64,000 nt of DNA. Origin: Bufo bufo (taxonomy: Eukaryota > Chordata > Amphibia > Anura > Bufonidae). The first letter of the stretch is position 1. The number at the start of each line of letters is the position of its first letter. The position numbers and the translations under genes were made by a program. The notes under the pieces were generated by a model. It saw nothing but the letters and a program-made list of their open reading frames with translations, did not search any database and was not told the DNA's origin. The DNA is taken from NCBI RefSeq assembly GCF_905171765.1, contig NC_053392.1:399397899-399461898 (forward strand). The letters run 5' to 3'. This document shows, piece by piece, positions 1 to 11,500 of the stretch.

Positions 1-379
1 AAACGCTATAACTTTTACCCAAACCATTTTTCTTTTACCCAAACATTTTTTTTTTATCAAAGACATGTAGAACAATAAATTTAGAGCAAAATTTATATAT
101 GGATGTAGTTTTTTTTGCAAAATTTTACAACTGAAAGTGAAAAATGTCATTTTTTTTGCAAAAAAATCGTTAAATTTCGATTAATAACAAAAAAGTAAAA
201 ATGTCAGCAGCAATGAAATACCACCAAATGAAAGCTCTATTAGTGAGAAGAAAAGGAGGTAAAATTCATTTGGGTGGTAAGTTGCATGACCGAGCAATAA
301 ATGGTGAAAGTAGTGTAGGTCAGAAGTGTAAAAAGTGGCCTGGTCTTTCAGGGTGTTTAAGCACTGGGGGCTGAAGTGG
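1..379 (+). mobile_element. End of a TTAA-type (piggyBac-like) non-autonomous transposon, cut by the window edge
   Basis: This stretch matches 45250-45628 base for base apart from a few substitutions and single-base indels, and 45250-45628 is the right end of the complete TTAA element at 40337-45628. The last bases read GGGGGCTGAAGTGG and abut TTAA at 380-383. The element lies inside a copy of the LTR described at 3957-5102. No coding sequence is seen. The rest of the transposon lies left of the window. Confidence 0.8.
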
Positions 380-1249
380 TTAATAAGTGAGGTACACAGA
401 TGGTATGGTGAACCAAACTTTGCTTTACTGCGACCAATTCAACTTTATACAGTTGGATGTCAAACTCAGTTCCACAAATCAAGTACACTTCGCAAGCAGG
501 GTTTCACAATTATGGCAGGTATACTGTTTCTTGACAAGATACACAGAGGGTAAACATCCACATGCGCAGAATCAGGCTGTACAGACTCCTCGGAGATAGT
601 GTACAACGTTCATTAGAACTCCTGTCTGGCTTTGATCCCAAGGCCCAGATACCTTATTGTAGGCTTTTATCCTTGGTAAATAATCCTCCTCAGGTACTCT
701 TTCTTGCCTTACATTTCTACTTTTTCTGCCCTTCAGCTTACTTGTTTTAGCTGGACATGTTGACTCTGCTTGGCTTGATGGGAACTACAGGGTTGCTCTC
801 CCAGGAGGTAAACTCTTCCCTTGGGGTAGATCTTCTGAGCTAACCATGGCTCTCTTGATCAGCAGGTAGACTAGGATCCCTCTACTAGTCTCCTGGTGGC
901 AACTAGAAGCCTGGACTGTCTAGTTGCATGTCAGGAGAAAGCTCTGGCTTGAGCCTTCTAGCTTGTCTCTGTAGACTCCTGACCTTCAACCCACCTTCCC
1001 TGTCTGGGGCCTGAATACTTATACCAGGGGTACTCTAGCTCCCTCTAGCGTCTGGGATGACTAACTACAGAGACTAGGCCTGATAATGCATATTACAGGG
1101 AAAAACATTGCACAATACAAAAACAATACTTTACAAATTACCTAAAATGCACAATTAAAGATACCATCCCTGTCCCTAGTGAGGAGAAGTAGCGCACGCA
1201 CCAATTGACCCTTGTGTAGTGCCCACGCTTATCTAGTGGGGCCACTACA
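380..1249 (-). repeat. Left (3') LTR, interrupted copy
   Basis: It is nearly identical to 4233-5102. On the minus strand it begins TGTAGTGG. The missing outer part, equivalent to 3957-4232, should lie left of the window, beyond the inserted TTAA transposon. Confidence 0.8.
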
Positions 1250-2124
1250 TACCACCACACTTTAACGTTGCCCGACCTCGGCACAACATGGAGGGGCCCT
1301 GCCCAGCTGGACACTGCACCTGAAAAAGAGACCAAAAAGCAAAGCAGGAGAAAGACATCTACATTTGCAGAAGCACATTACATGCACAATTCAGGCAGTC
1401 CACTGGCTTAGGAACAAGTAACGGTGAAAAGGGGCGTCGTTCTCTTCTCTCAGGATCATATGAGGGAACAGGGGCGCTGACCTGGCACAGCGTAGCAGTG
1501 CTACCAGGATAGTCCATATGTGCAAATTGTCCTTAATAGAACAGCAAGAGGAAAAAAACAATTTAAAAGTTCTTGGAGGCTCAAAGAACAAATATGAGTC
1601 CGTACCCAGGTTCTTGTGCTTATTTAGTGTGAGTGTCTGTCACCAGCAAGGTAGAATAGCAAATCACAGAGGCTCGCTTACAGTGGAGTCCATCTCTGGG
1701 CACGTTTCCTTAAAAGAGTAAAAATCTCAGAGGCTCAGGTACTTTTGAGTCTATCACTGGGCACGGTTCCTTAGTATCAAGTTGCACAATCAAATGACAG
1801 CACATGAAAGATAGCCCACACTTTCCAAATGGCATAAAAACGAATGCTGTAATACCCCTGATCAACCTGAAAAGGGGGTTAAGGGTAAAAGGTGCAACAA
1901 AGGAACAGGCACAACTTGGTGTGGGATAGTAGAAGCAGGCAGGAGGTCCTGGAAACACACATGGCTTTGCTGACATTTCTATTTCAGTGGGTGTCCATTA
2001 CCACTGAGCCGTGGGTAACTGGCAGCAGCAACAAAGGACCAAAACAAAGGACTACTGTCTTGGAAGGGTTAAATTTTCAGAAATAATCCCTTGGCAAAGC
2101 AAATCAAAGGCCTAGCAGGCTAAT
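1250..2124 (-). other. Untranslated 3' internal region of the LTR element, with polypurine tract
   Basis: This 875-base stretch lies between the gag-like gene and the 3' LTR. On the minus strand, the bases directly before the LTR (1250-1263) are purine-rich, as expected for the plus-strand primer. I see no convincing pol remnant; the short open frames here look like chance. Confidence 0.5.
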
Positions 2125-3600
2125 TCACAAGGGCTTATCATAATCACCCGGCTCTGCTGGCAAATAAGGCCTGTAGTAATCCTCCACAGGCGGATGTGCC
2201 CACATTACAGTATCAGGGGGCAGCTGCAGCATGAAGGGACCCCTAATAGGTATTGGCCCCATAGGCCTAGGGGTAAGGACAGTTGTGGACCGCACGGGTC
2301 CAGGCATGATTATGGTAGGCGGTGCTGGATTAGATACCGCCGCCGCAAGCGGTCCGGTGGGCTTTGGAATAACTGACTCTGCGCAGCAAGTCACAGGGTT
2401 AGAGGGCCTTCTTGGGGGCCTTGACGGAGCGGTGGTAGTAGAAGGTGGCCTACGGGTGGAGACAGGCACCATTACCTCTTCCTTCTTAGGCGGCGTCTGG
2501 ATCCTGGCGGTGGCAATCCTGCGTAGCTCCCGCAACTTCTCTTCCAGACGGACGATCTGGTCACCCAGGCTCTCGGTCTCAGAATCGCTGTCTTCTGCTG
2601 TCGCCGCCGGCGCAGGTACAGTGTAGGATGCATCGGACGAGGCCGCTGCAGGTTCCGGTGGCGCATCAGGTCTCCTACCCTTCCGGATATTCTCCAGGGT
2701 AACGCGGAGTCCTTTCAGATTCTCCATGTCTTGGATTGTTTTCTCCTGGCGAGGCAGCTCGGGGGATGGATAGGGACTCACCCATTTCTCTAACACAGTT
2801 GGCTGCCAAAATACGTTTGGACCAATGAAAGAGCCCCGCTCTTGGAATACGTGATGGGCCGGTTCTGGAGAGCGCACAGGTTTGCACTCGCAGCCAGAGT
2901 AGTCCTCATCTGCCTCCCAGTCCTCCGATTATTTCTTGGGACGGGTCACGGCAGTAGCATATGGGCCTCGCAGGCTCTCGGCAGGGGTAAATTCCACTTC
3001 CTCTCCCTCACGGAGGTTATGCAGATGCTCGGGGAGGTAATCTCTCTTGACGGACCTCCGGTTAACATATAAGTCCCTGCCAGTAGTGTAATCTTGTATG
3101 AACCCGTAGCCACGGTTCTTATCAAAAGACACAACCAACCCCTTTCTCCTTTCCAGGCGGGGTTGGCTATTAGTGTGACGTTCGTGAATGGACTTGGTCA
3201 GTTCTTCGTAGTATATCTTAGTCTTAGTATTCCTCTTTATGGCGGCCTCCCGGACCTCTGCCATTAGTGCTGACCACTTGAATGAGGGCTGAAAGAAGTC
3301 TCTCCAGGAGCCAAAGTAGTTCTCCGGTTCTTTCCCCAGTGGCGGGCAGGCGGGTCTCTCCGGTCCCGGAGAGTAGGCCGGTGGAGCGTCCTCTGGCTCT
3401 ACACCAACATTCTCCATTTCTAATAAATCAGGCGCGGACATCCCAACTGAGCAGTCTTCACTCTCCAACATGCTCGATCCTTCTCTGGAGAGCGACAGGG
3501 TGGCGCCAATAAGTTCAGACAGATCCTCCCATTGCACTGGGAGGCCGCCCCCCAGGTACTCCAGTATGGGGAGGCGGAGTCGATTTCTGCAGACATGCAA
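2125..3600 (-). pseudogene. Gag-like protein with cold-shock domain, one in-frame stop
   Basis: The reading frame runs from a Met codon at 3600 to a stop at 2125 and is broken once, by a TAA at 2929-2931. The part after the stop continues in the same frame, is protein-like and has its own Met at 2877. In the first part (223 residues) I see a PPAY motif at residues 73-76, which fits a retroviral PPxY late domain, and a cold-shock domain at about 152-223. The domain shows an RNP1-like GYGFI at 164-168, RNP2-like DLYVN at 176-180, EGEEVEF near 198-204 and GPYATAV near 212-218. The second part (250 residues) has a Ser/Asp/Glu stretch leading into a heptad-like segment, then a Pro/Thr-rich tail. 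No CCHC knuckle is seen, so the cold-shock fold could provide RNA binding instead (inference). The gag label rests on position and motifs only. The stop could be inactivating or a readthrough site. Confidence 0.65.
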
Positions 3601-3956
3601 ATGTCCAGACAGTCGGTGGCGCCGACTTTGAGCTTTTTCCCGCTTTTCTCAGCAAAAAGGCGCCAACTTTTACCGCCAATTCAGGGTGAAGATGACGCAG
3701 CAGTAAATTCAAGCAAGCTGGGCGGCCATCTTTAGCAAAACGCTGTCTATTCACTGACAGCAAGCGGTGGCTTAAACAAGCAGCAAAACAGTCCAGAAGA
3801 CACTATTTTCACACCGCTACTTAGGACAGTCCTTTAGGCCCAGCAATTTTCAATAAAAACAATTAGGGCTTGTCACTTTAAGGTAGTCTTCAGCACACAG
3901 TTTGATATCCGCAATGGCGCAGGAATGTCCCGTATCCTGTTCGTGATGCCAATTTA
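3601..3956 (-). promoter_or_regulatory. 5' leader of the LTR element with primer-binding site
   Basis: On the minus strand, directly after the LTR, lies TGGCATCACGAACAGGATA (about 3936-3953). A TGG start a few bases after the LTR and a GGAT core are the usual form of a tRNA primer-binding site. I could not name the tRNA. The remainder is untranslated leader before the gag-like gene. Confidence 0.5.
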
Positions 3957-5102
3957 TGCGGTACGCCAGACCTGCAGGGTATTGCGATTGTGAGGTCACG
4001 GTTACGGCAAGCGAGGGTTACTCACAGTTCTGTAGGGAAACCCTGGGCAGGCATACAGCAGTGAAGGAGAGGCTGGCACAGGAGTCCTCTGGGGCACACT
4101 CTGTATCTAGGGACCAGGCCTGGTGGTGGATGAGGTGCCCTGGATGTTGCAGGTGTTTTATGTGCCTGGGGCAAGGTCCCTTTAAGGTTTGTGACGCCAG
4201 TGCCTGTAACGGTGGCACACCGATTGGTAGTATTAATAAGTGAGGTACACAGATGGTATGGTGAACCAAACTTTGCTTTACTGCGACCAATTCAACTTTA
4301 TACAGTTGGATGTCAAACTTAGTTCCACAAATCAAGTACACTTCGCAAGCAGGGTTTCACAATTATGGCAGGTATACTGTTTCTTGACAAGATACACAGA
4401 GGGTAAACATCCACATGCGCAGAATCAGGCTGTACAGACTCCTCGGAGATAGTGTACAACGTTCATTAGAACTCCTGTCTTGCTTTGATCCCAAGGCCCA
4501 GATACCTTATTGTAGGCTTTTATCCTTGGTAAATAATCCTCCTTAGGTACTCTTTCTTGCCTTACATTTCTACTCTTTCTGCCCTTCAGCTTACTTGTTT
4601 TAGCTGGACATGTTGACTCTGCTTGGCTTGATGGGAACTACAGGGTTGCTCTCCCAGGAGGTAAACTCTTCCCTTGGGGTAGATCTTCTGAGCTAACCAT
4701 GGCTCTCTTGATCAGCAGGTAGACTAGGATCCCTCTACTAGTCTCCTGGTGGCAACTAGAAGCCTGGACTGTCTAGTTGCATGTCAGGAGAAAGCTCTGG
4801 CTTGAGCCTTCTAGCTTGTCTCTGTAGACTCCTGACCTTCAACCCACCTTCCCTGTCTGGGGCCTGAATACTTATACCAGGGGTACTCTAGCTCCCTCTA
4901 GCGTCTGGGATGACTAACTACAGAGACTAGGCCTGATAATGCATATTACAGGGAAAAACATTGCACAATACAAAAACAATACTTTACAAATTACCTAAAA
5001 TGCACAATTAAAGATACCATCCCTGTCCCTAGTGAGGAGAAGTAGCGCACGCACCAATTGACCCTTGTGTAGTGCCCACGCTTATCTAGTGGGTCCACTA
5101 CA
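3957..5102 (-). repeat. Right (5') LTR, complete, about 1146 bp
   Basis: On the minus strand it starts TGTAGTGG and ends CCGCA, giving TG...CA termini. The right border is fixed by loss of similarity to the left LTR at 5103, where LINE sequence resumes. The left border is placed at the TG/CA end next to the primer-binding site. It contains the uninterrupted TTAA at 4233-4236. A piece of the same LTR family is at 31797-32027. Confidence 0.75.
4233..4236. other. Empty TTAA target site inside the right LTR
   Basis: Here the LTR reads straight through GTAGTATTAATAAGTGAGG. In the left LTR the same TTAA (380-383) is occupied by the transposon end at 1-379, so this is the matching empty site. Confidence 0.8.
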
Positions 5103-6290
5103 TACTGACCAGACACCGTTCAGAGTGAGGTCACAGTGCATGCCTGTGTGTACGACAACCTCACGCTGAATGCTGTCAGGACACGGCGGACAACCGGAGC
5201 ACCAGACCAGGGTGCAGTGAGTATTAACAGCCCTAGCAGAGTTATACTCACCACTCCCTGTCCTGTCCTGTAACTGACTAAAATAAACACAAATAAACAC
5301 TGAAATAAAGTTTAAGTATGCCCCCTACCTTAAAAATGCCACGTAGCGGTATGACGTAGGTTGCAGCGCTCCTCCTCCGGCGGCTCTATCCTCTCCCTAT
5401 CCACCTCGCCTGCCTCGTCCTCTGATGTGGTTTCTAAGGAACGCCGTCCCCTGGCCAGGCCTGGCTAGTCAAGCTCAGATTGGATTCTGATTCATTTCCT
5501 CCGGCCTCCTGCTGCTAGCTGCTACCTGCCCGCTGTGACCCTTCGTATGCTGACCGCTTTGACCCACTGCCTACTGCTGGCTGCTGCTGGGACCAGTTGA
5601 AGGGTGTTCCGCTGCCTTGGAGGGGTTGGGTGAGCTATATGTTACACTGGCTCTTCCTATATCTTTCCCCTTGCCGCCTGCTGCCTACGGTTGCTACTGG
5701 TTACCGGTATACTGCCAATCTTTGTTCCGCTACCTGAAGCCCGCTTTCTGGCGTGACCCGGCGTGACCCGTGGCCGACTGGGTGCCGGAGCTGGTGGAAC
5801 ATTATGTGAAGTGGGCAGGCTCCTCTGCGGCTGAGGTGGTCCCAGTCGTCTTGCGGGCGCTTTTTGGGCCAAGTGCTCTGGTCCCTGGCGCGGTTGGGAG
5901 ACAGTAGTGGGGTGGTGCCCCTGGCCGGCTGTTTCATCTTCGGCCCCTTTTGGAGTGCTTGGCTGTTTGCGGCTCTGGGGCTACAGGATCTGCGGCGTTC
6001 ACTGGAGACTGGGGTTGCAATTTCAGATGAGCCTCCTCTCTCTGTATAAAGTACAGACGAATAGCTAACCCCATAAAGGCCATTTCTCTGTTCCAGCGCC
6101 CTGGACCCTGCCTCCCCCTTCTTCGGATGGACCGGCTCTCTGACATTCTTTGTTTCTGTGGGACACTCCGATATTGCATTTGTGAGGCTGGAAACCCCAA
6201 TTTTGGGTGTCCGCAGATTGAACCTAAGAATTTGCGCCCACTGGATATTTTGCCCCTGTATTTTTCTGTCTCATCATATACCACAGTATA

Positions 6291-7048
6291 AAAATAAGGG
6301 GTTGGGTCAGCACAACCTGCCTGTAGGTGCAGATCACTATGGCGAAATACATATATAAACGGAAAATGCAAATGTGATCGCACACTACATCCAGCACTCT
6401 GCCCTCCATGCTGGGTGAGACATTGGTTTATATTTTGGCCAAAGCATAGTAAGCCACTATGAGGGCAGAGTGCTGGATGTAGTGTGCGATCACATTTGCA
6501 TTTTCCGTTTATATATGTATTTCGCCATAGTGATCTGCACCTACAGGCAGGTTGTGCTGACCCAACCCCTTATTTTTTTCTTTGTAGTATATATTGGAGG
6601 CGTGGCGATCTCCTTGGAGTCATTGCACACCTGACCAGTTAATCTGTCCTTGAGGCTGGTTTTAAAGTCAGTATAAAACTGAGTCTGCTTGTATAGAACC
6701 TACCATTAGCCATCTGGCTCCAGGAGAAGTGTATGGTGGGTTCAGCATGCATGTTGGTACTTGCATCCCTGGATCCGATGAAAGCTGTAATGGCACCGGA
6801 CGGGGTTACAAGCAAAGTGTACTTGGCTTGCATGCTGACCTGCATTCCCTGGATTTTATGTGGCTGTCATGGCCCATGAACAGGTAGGAACAAGAGTTAG
6901 GGACCACTCATGAGACGACCTTGACGCGGTGAGTGGCTTACTATGCTTTGGCCAAAATATAAACCAATGTCTCACCCAGCATGGAGGGCAGAGTGCTGGA
7001 TGTAGTGTGCGATCACATTTGCATTTTCCGTTTATATACCACAGTATA
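6291..7048. mobile_element. 758-bp insertion with 15-bp target duplication and inverted internal copies
   Basis: Copy 2 of the LINE runs uninterrupted at this point (59295-59312). In copy 1 the 15 bases ATATACCACAGTATA occur at 6276-6290 and again at 7034-7048, with foreign DNA between. The insert contains one segment three times: inverted at 6291-6455, direct at 6464-6590, and part again direct at 6940-7033. A 15-bp duplication fits target-primed retrotransposition, and the inverted 5' piece fits twin priming, but there is no poly(A) tail. I do not recognise the family. Confidence 0.75.
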
Positions 7049-7391
7049 TTTACAAATCTAATTGAGACTGATCCATGTATGTTTATATAGCCGGTATATA
7101 TGTCTATATAGCCGGTATATAATCGCTGGTACATAACTGCTGGTAATTTTATTCTACCCTATTATTTGGGGGGAGCAACCACTTAGCTCGCATTAATCTT
7201 GGTCTTTGGTCTTCAAACTGACTGTATTTATTTCCCTCTTTGGTGTCTATATTTAACCAGTATTCGTATTTCCTCCCTATGTGTACCCATTAATATTGTT
7301 TGCTGGTGCTCTGTGCATATATAGATATATGAGATATTGCTGTGTATGAACTGTGTATATAGACGCAATATACTGATCTACACATATAAAG

Positions 7392-8357
7392 ATGCCGCCA
7401 AAATATCGTAAATCAGGTGGTTTGACCTCTCCAAAAGGTGCATTAGGGGGGAGCCCACAGGCTCGATTAGATAAATTTTTGAAGTCACCCCCACACAAGA
7501 CTAGAGGTGGGGTACAGAGATCTATGCCTCAGGCTGAGACAGGCTTAGATAATACTGACCGGTTAGATCAGGGCACATTAAAGTCTAGCTCTTCCCATAG
7601 TGAAGGCTTTGAGAGCATCAATAATAAATTGCAGGACATTCTGGGAGTGGTTAATGCTACTAGTACCTCAGTTACAGAGTTGGCCTCGTCCCTTTCAGCA
7701 GTACAAGGGGATGTTAGCATAATAAGGGACGAAATGACGAAGCTAAGATTAAAGGTGAGGGAATTGGAAATCGCAGTTAACTCTGTCAATACAGAGAATG
7801 GCGCATTAAAGAACAGATTAAAAGAAGTAGATGAAGATCGGAATTGGTTAAGAAGGAAAGTGGTAGAGTTGGAGGATAGATCACGTGGACAAAATCTGCG
7901 TTTAGTAGGCTTTCCAGAAGGGGTAGAACAGGATAATCCGTCGGAATTTATCCAGAAATGGTTGGTAGAAAGTTTGGGTCCAGACCATGACGCATCTACT
8001 TTTTGTGTGGAAAGGGCCCACAGAATCCCTTTTAAAAAACCTCCTCCAGGTGCCCACCCCAGGGCAATACTAGCAAAATTTATTTGCTCAAGGGATCGGG
8101 ACTGGGTCCTTAGACGCAAAAGAGAAGTATCAGAAATATATTTTGACAGTAATCTGATAGTAATATTCCCTGACTTCTCTCGAGAGACTCAAGTTAAAAG
8201 AAGATCCTTTTTTGAGGTGAAGAAAAGATTGATTGCTGCTAAGATTAAATATGCAATGTTATACCCTGCTAAACTAAGAGTGGTTTACAATGATTCTGTC
8301 CGCTTCTTCTCCACACAGGCGGAGGCGACACAATGGCTGGATTCTAGGGGTTTATGA
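7392..8357 (+). CDS. LINE ORF1 protein (L1 ORF1p / Transposase_22-like), copy 1
   Basis: The 321-residue product would be the nucleic-acid chaperone that coats LINE RNA in the cytoplasmic particle. A basic N-terminus (1-45) is followed by a Ser-rich linker, a coiled coil at about 75-163, an RRM-like domain beginning near 165 with RSRGQNLRLVGFPEG, and a C-terminal domain to 321 with the Arg/Lys-rich stretch typical of L1 ORF1p. The frame is fully open and differs from copy 2 by only five residues (positions 17, 56, 144, 205 and 268). The start is the first ATG after the 5' untranslated region and is the same in both copies. Expression and activity cannot be judged from sequence. Confidence 0.92.
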   Translation: MPPKYRKSGGLTSPKGALGGSPQARLDKFLKSPPHKTRGGVQRSMPQAETGLDNTDRLDQGTLKSSSSHSEGFESINNKLQDILGVVNATSTSVTELASSLSAVQGDVSIIRDEMTKLRLKVRELEIAVNSVNTENGALKNRLKEVDEDRNWLRRKVVELEDRSRGQNLRLVGFPEGVEQDNPSEFIQKWLVESLGPDHDASTFCVERAHRIPFKKPPPGAHPRAILAKFICSRDRDWVLRRKREVSEIYFDSNLIVIFPDFSRETQVKRRSFFEVKKRLIAAKIKYAMLYPAKLRVVYNDSVRFFSTQAEATQWLDSRGL

Positions 8358-8577
8358 TACTGTATAATGAGGTGGTGAGGAGGGAGGTTAATGAGGGGAG
8401 GTGCCGGGGGGGAGGTTAGGTGGAAGGAGAGAGGTTGATGGGTATTGTGGAATGCCTTATCAACCATGTAGGGGGGGGTTTTGGGGGTGGGGTTAAGGGA
8501 GGGATTGGCTGTCGTTCTTTACGTCGTGGCTGTGCGTGCCTCTCCGATGAGACTGGGGATACCTTTACTTATAAGAT
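8358..8577 (+). other. ORF1-ORF2 spacer of the LINE
   Basis: This 220-base spacer has runs of G and repeated GGAGGTT-type motifs. It is conserved in copy 2 (60619-60838). I see no gene in it. Confidence 0.6.
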
Positions 8578-11500
8578 ATGCCGTGTAACATTTCATGTTG
8601 GAATGTAAGAGGCTTGGGAGACAGAGTGAAAAGGACGGTGGTATTTGACCTTGTGGTCCGACATCTACCTGCGATTGTGGCATTATTAGAGACCCACGCA
8701 ACAGTAGATAGGATCTATACATTGAAAAGGAAATGGGCCGCTCTGGAGTATCATTCTTGTTTTTCATCTTATGCAAGAGGTGTTAGTGTTTATATTCACA
8801 GAGGGATGGAGTTCCAACCGTTAGATAGCGTTATTGATAAAGAAGGGAGATATGTATTCCTGCATGGGTATTGGAAAGGTCAGGAGATGATATTGGCCTT
8901 TATTTATATCCCTCCTCCATTTAAACCAACGGTTATTTCCCATTTAGCCCACTACATACTGTAGCTACTAAAAATCAATGTGCGTTATTAGTGGCAGGTG
9001 ACTTTAATGCGGTTCTTGATCCTGAACTGGATCGGTTCTCTTCGCTTTCTGGACGCGGTCACAGTGGGTCCCCCTTGATTGCTGTGTGCGAGGAGCTGGC
9101 GCTGGTTGATATCTGGCGCCACCTCTACGGGGAAAAAAAAATCTTTTCATGTTTTAGCCAGTCATTCGGGTCCATGTCCCGTATTGATCTGGCCTTTGCA
9201 AGTCGGGATCTGTGTGGCCGCATCCTGAGAATGAGGTATGAGCCGCATGGAATATCGGATCATTCCCCAGTACTGATTGCGTTTGTGGAGGCTCCAATTA
9301 CAGGTAGAATCTTTAAATTGAATTCGCATTGGTTTGAGGTGATAGGGGAGCAATCCCGGGTAGATCAGGACATACAGGAATTTTGGGGCTTTAACGTAGG
9401 CTCAACTCATATTCATTATGTGTGGGATGCGCTGAAGGCCCATATTAGGGGCCTCTACTTTATTAAAATCCACAGATTCAGAATGGAATTACGACGTAGG
9501 GAAAAACAACTGACAGATTCAATTAGGAGTTTGCGTGCCGCATTGATTGACTGTCATGAGGAACAACTCATTGGTCAATTAAAGGAGGCTAATTCGCAAC
9601 TTAAGACACTTTTATATAAAAAAGCGCAACATAAGTTTCTATTTCAAGGCCAGAATCGTTTTTGCGAATCCGGTAAAACGGGCAGGTTTTTGGCTCGCTT
9701 GGTGGCCAATCAGAGAGAGGATCCCACTATAAAAGAAATTAGGAACCCACAGGGAATTGGGGTGAGATCCGCAGAGGAGGTTAGAGAGGAGTTTGTGAAA
9801 TACTATTCTACCCTTTATAAATCTGAGTCTATAATTAGTCGTACTGAGATGGATCAATACCTACAACAATTGGCGCTCCCTCAGTTACCTATTCAAGACA
9901 GAGAGATGTTGGAATCCCCCATCCTTTTGGAGGAACTTCAAGCGACTCTCCCGCTCCTAAAGTATAGTTCATCTCCTGGCCCAGATGGGTTGGATCCATG
10001 CGATGTGGGGTCATATAGACCCATATCGCTATTAAATACGGACTATAAGATTTTCGCAAAAATTCTGGCTAACCGCTTGAAGAGAGTTATAGCTGGTCTG
10101 GTTCATCCTGACCAGACAGGCTTTATCCCGGGCCGCCAAATACAGGCGAGTATTTATAGGGTCTATCTGAATTTGTCAGTTGGGGGCAGTGTGGACCACT
10201 CCGTCCTGTCATTGGACGCCGCAAAGGCGTTTGACAGGATGGAGTGGTCTTTTCTCTGGGCTACGATGTCTTGTTTTGGCCTTGGGAACGTATTTTTGGA
10301 GATGACCCAAATGCTATACGAACAGCCAGTTGCATATATTAACATCAATGGCATGAGATCTTCGCCAGTTACGATGCGGAGAGGGATGAGACAGGGTTGC
10401 CCCCTGTCTCCTCTCCTCTTCGCTCTCTTTATTGAACCGTTGGCTTGTCGGATTCGTTTGGAGAATCGTATAGCAGGTTTCGGGGTGGCGGGTGTTAGCG
10501 ATAAAATAAGCCTGTATGCAGATGATGTGATCTTGTTTCTGGATCAGGGGTGGAAAATCCTTCCGTTTGTTATACAGCTAATTGAAGATTATGGTAAATT
10601 ATCAGGTTATATGATCAACTGGACAAAGTCATCGCTCCTCCCGCTGAACCGGAAAGCTGTAAATGTGGGGAGTCGAGTCCGTGTCTTGGCCCCTAATGAT
10701 TCTTTGGATTATTTGGGGGTTAAGATCGGGGTCCCTATAGATAGGTTTTATGAGCTCAATCTGGCCCCAGTGCTGAATAAAGTTAGGATCAAAGTTGGCG
10801 CTTGGCGGAAACTGACATTGGCACAGACAGATCGAATTGCATTGATCAAGATGATTATTCTGCCTATAGTCTTGTTTCCGGTGTGTGCCTCCCCTATTTG
10901 GATTGATGATATCTTCTTCCATAGATTGGAGACTCATATTAATGACCTAATTTGGGGAAGGAAGAGGGTGCGTATAAAGCAGAGATATCTATGGCTCTCG
11001 GAGGCAGATGGTGGGTTGTCACTACCTTTTTTTCAGGGTTATTATTTTTGCGCACAGATTCAGCGATGTTGTTATTGGAAAGAGAGCTTACTTTCACGGT
11101 ATTTGAATATAGTTATTGACACTCCAATAGAGAATATTTTTTCATATTTGGAAACTGGATCTATGGGAATGAGGAAGTCCTTGCTGGTCCCTTACTCACT
11201 ACAGAGGGTGTGGAACAGGCTGAAGGAGATCCTTTAAGTCCCCGGTCCGTTTGTTTTCACCCCTTTGTGGAGGAATGGGGCGCTGGAGGAATTCTTCAAG
11301 ATCACAGACTTTGGTTATTGGTCACGAAAAGGCATCTATATGGTGTCTCACCTTTTTCATTTGGGTCGGTTTAAAACATTTCAGGAATTTGGTTTTAATG
11401 ATAGTTCATCATTAGAGGTATTTATGTATGCACGTTTGAAACATGTCTTTGAAGCCTCTAGGAATAGGGGTCGTATTTTTCCACGAGAGAATATATTTTT

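Larger units (their letters stand above)
380..5102 (-). mobile_element. Non-autonomous LTR retrotransposon with a gag-like gene only
   Basis: Two direct repeats, 380-1249 and 4233-5102, are nearly identical and lie at the ends; the right copy extends left to 3957. The internal part of about 2.7 kb has one gag-like gene on the minus strand and no recognisable protease, reverse transcriptase or integrase. A primer-binding-site-like sequence lies beside the right LTR, so the element reads right to left. It sits within the 5' part of LINE copy 1: the sequence right of 5102 continues colinearly with 58122 onwards in LINE copy 2. Its left LTR is split by the transposon at 1-379. Non-autonomous endogenous retroviral remnant and LARD/TR-GAG-like element are both possible readings. 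Confidence 0.8.

Noticed and set aside
7568..8119. Long minus-strand frame opposite LINE ORF1
   Set aside because: It mirrors the conserved ORF1 frame and is shortened in copy 2.
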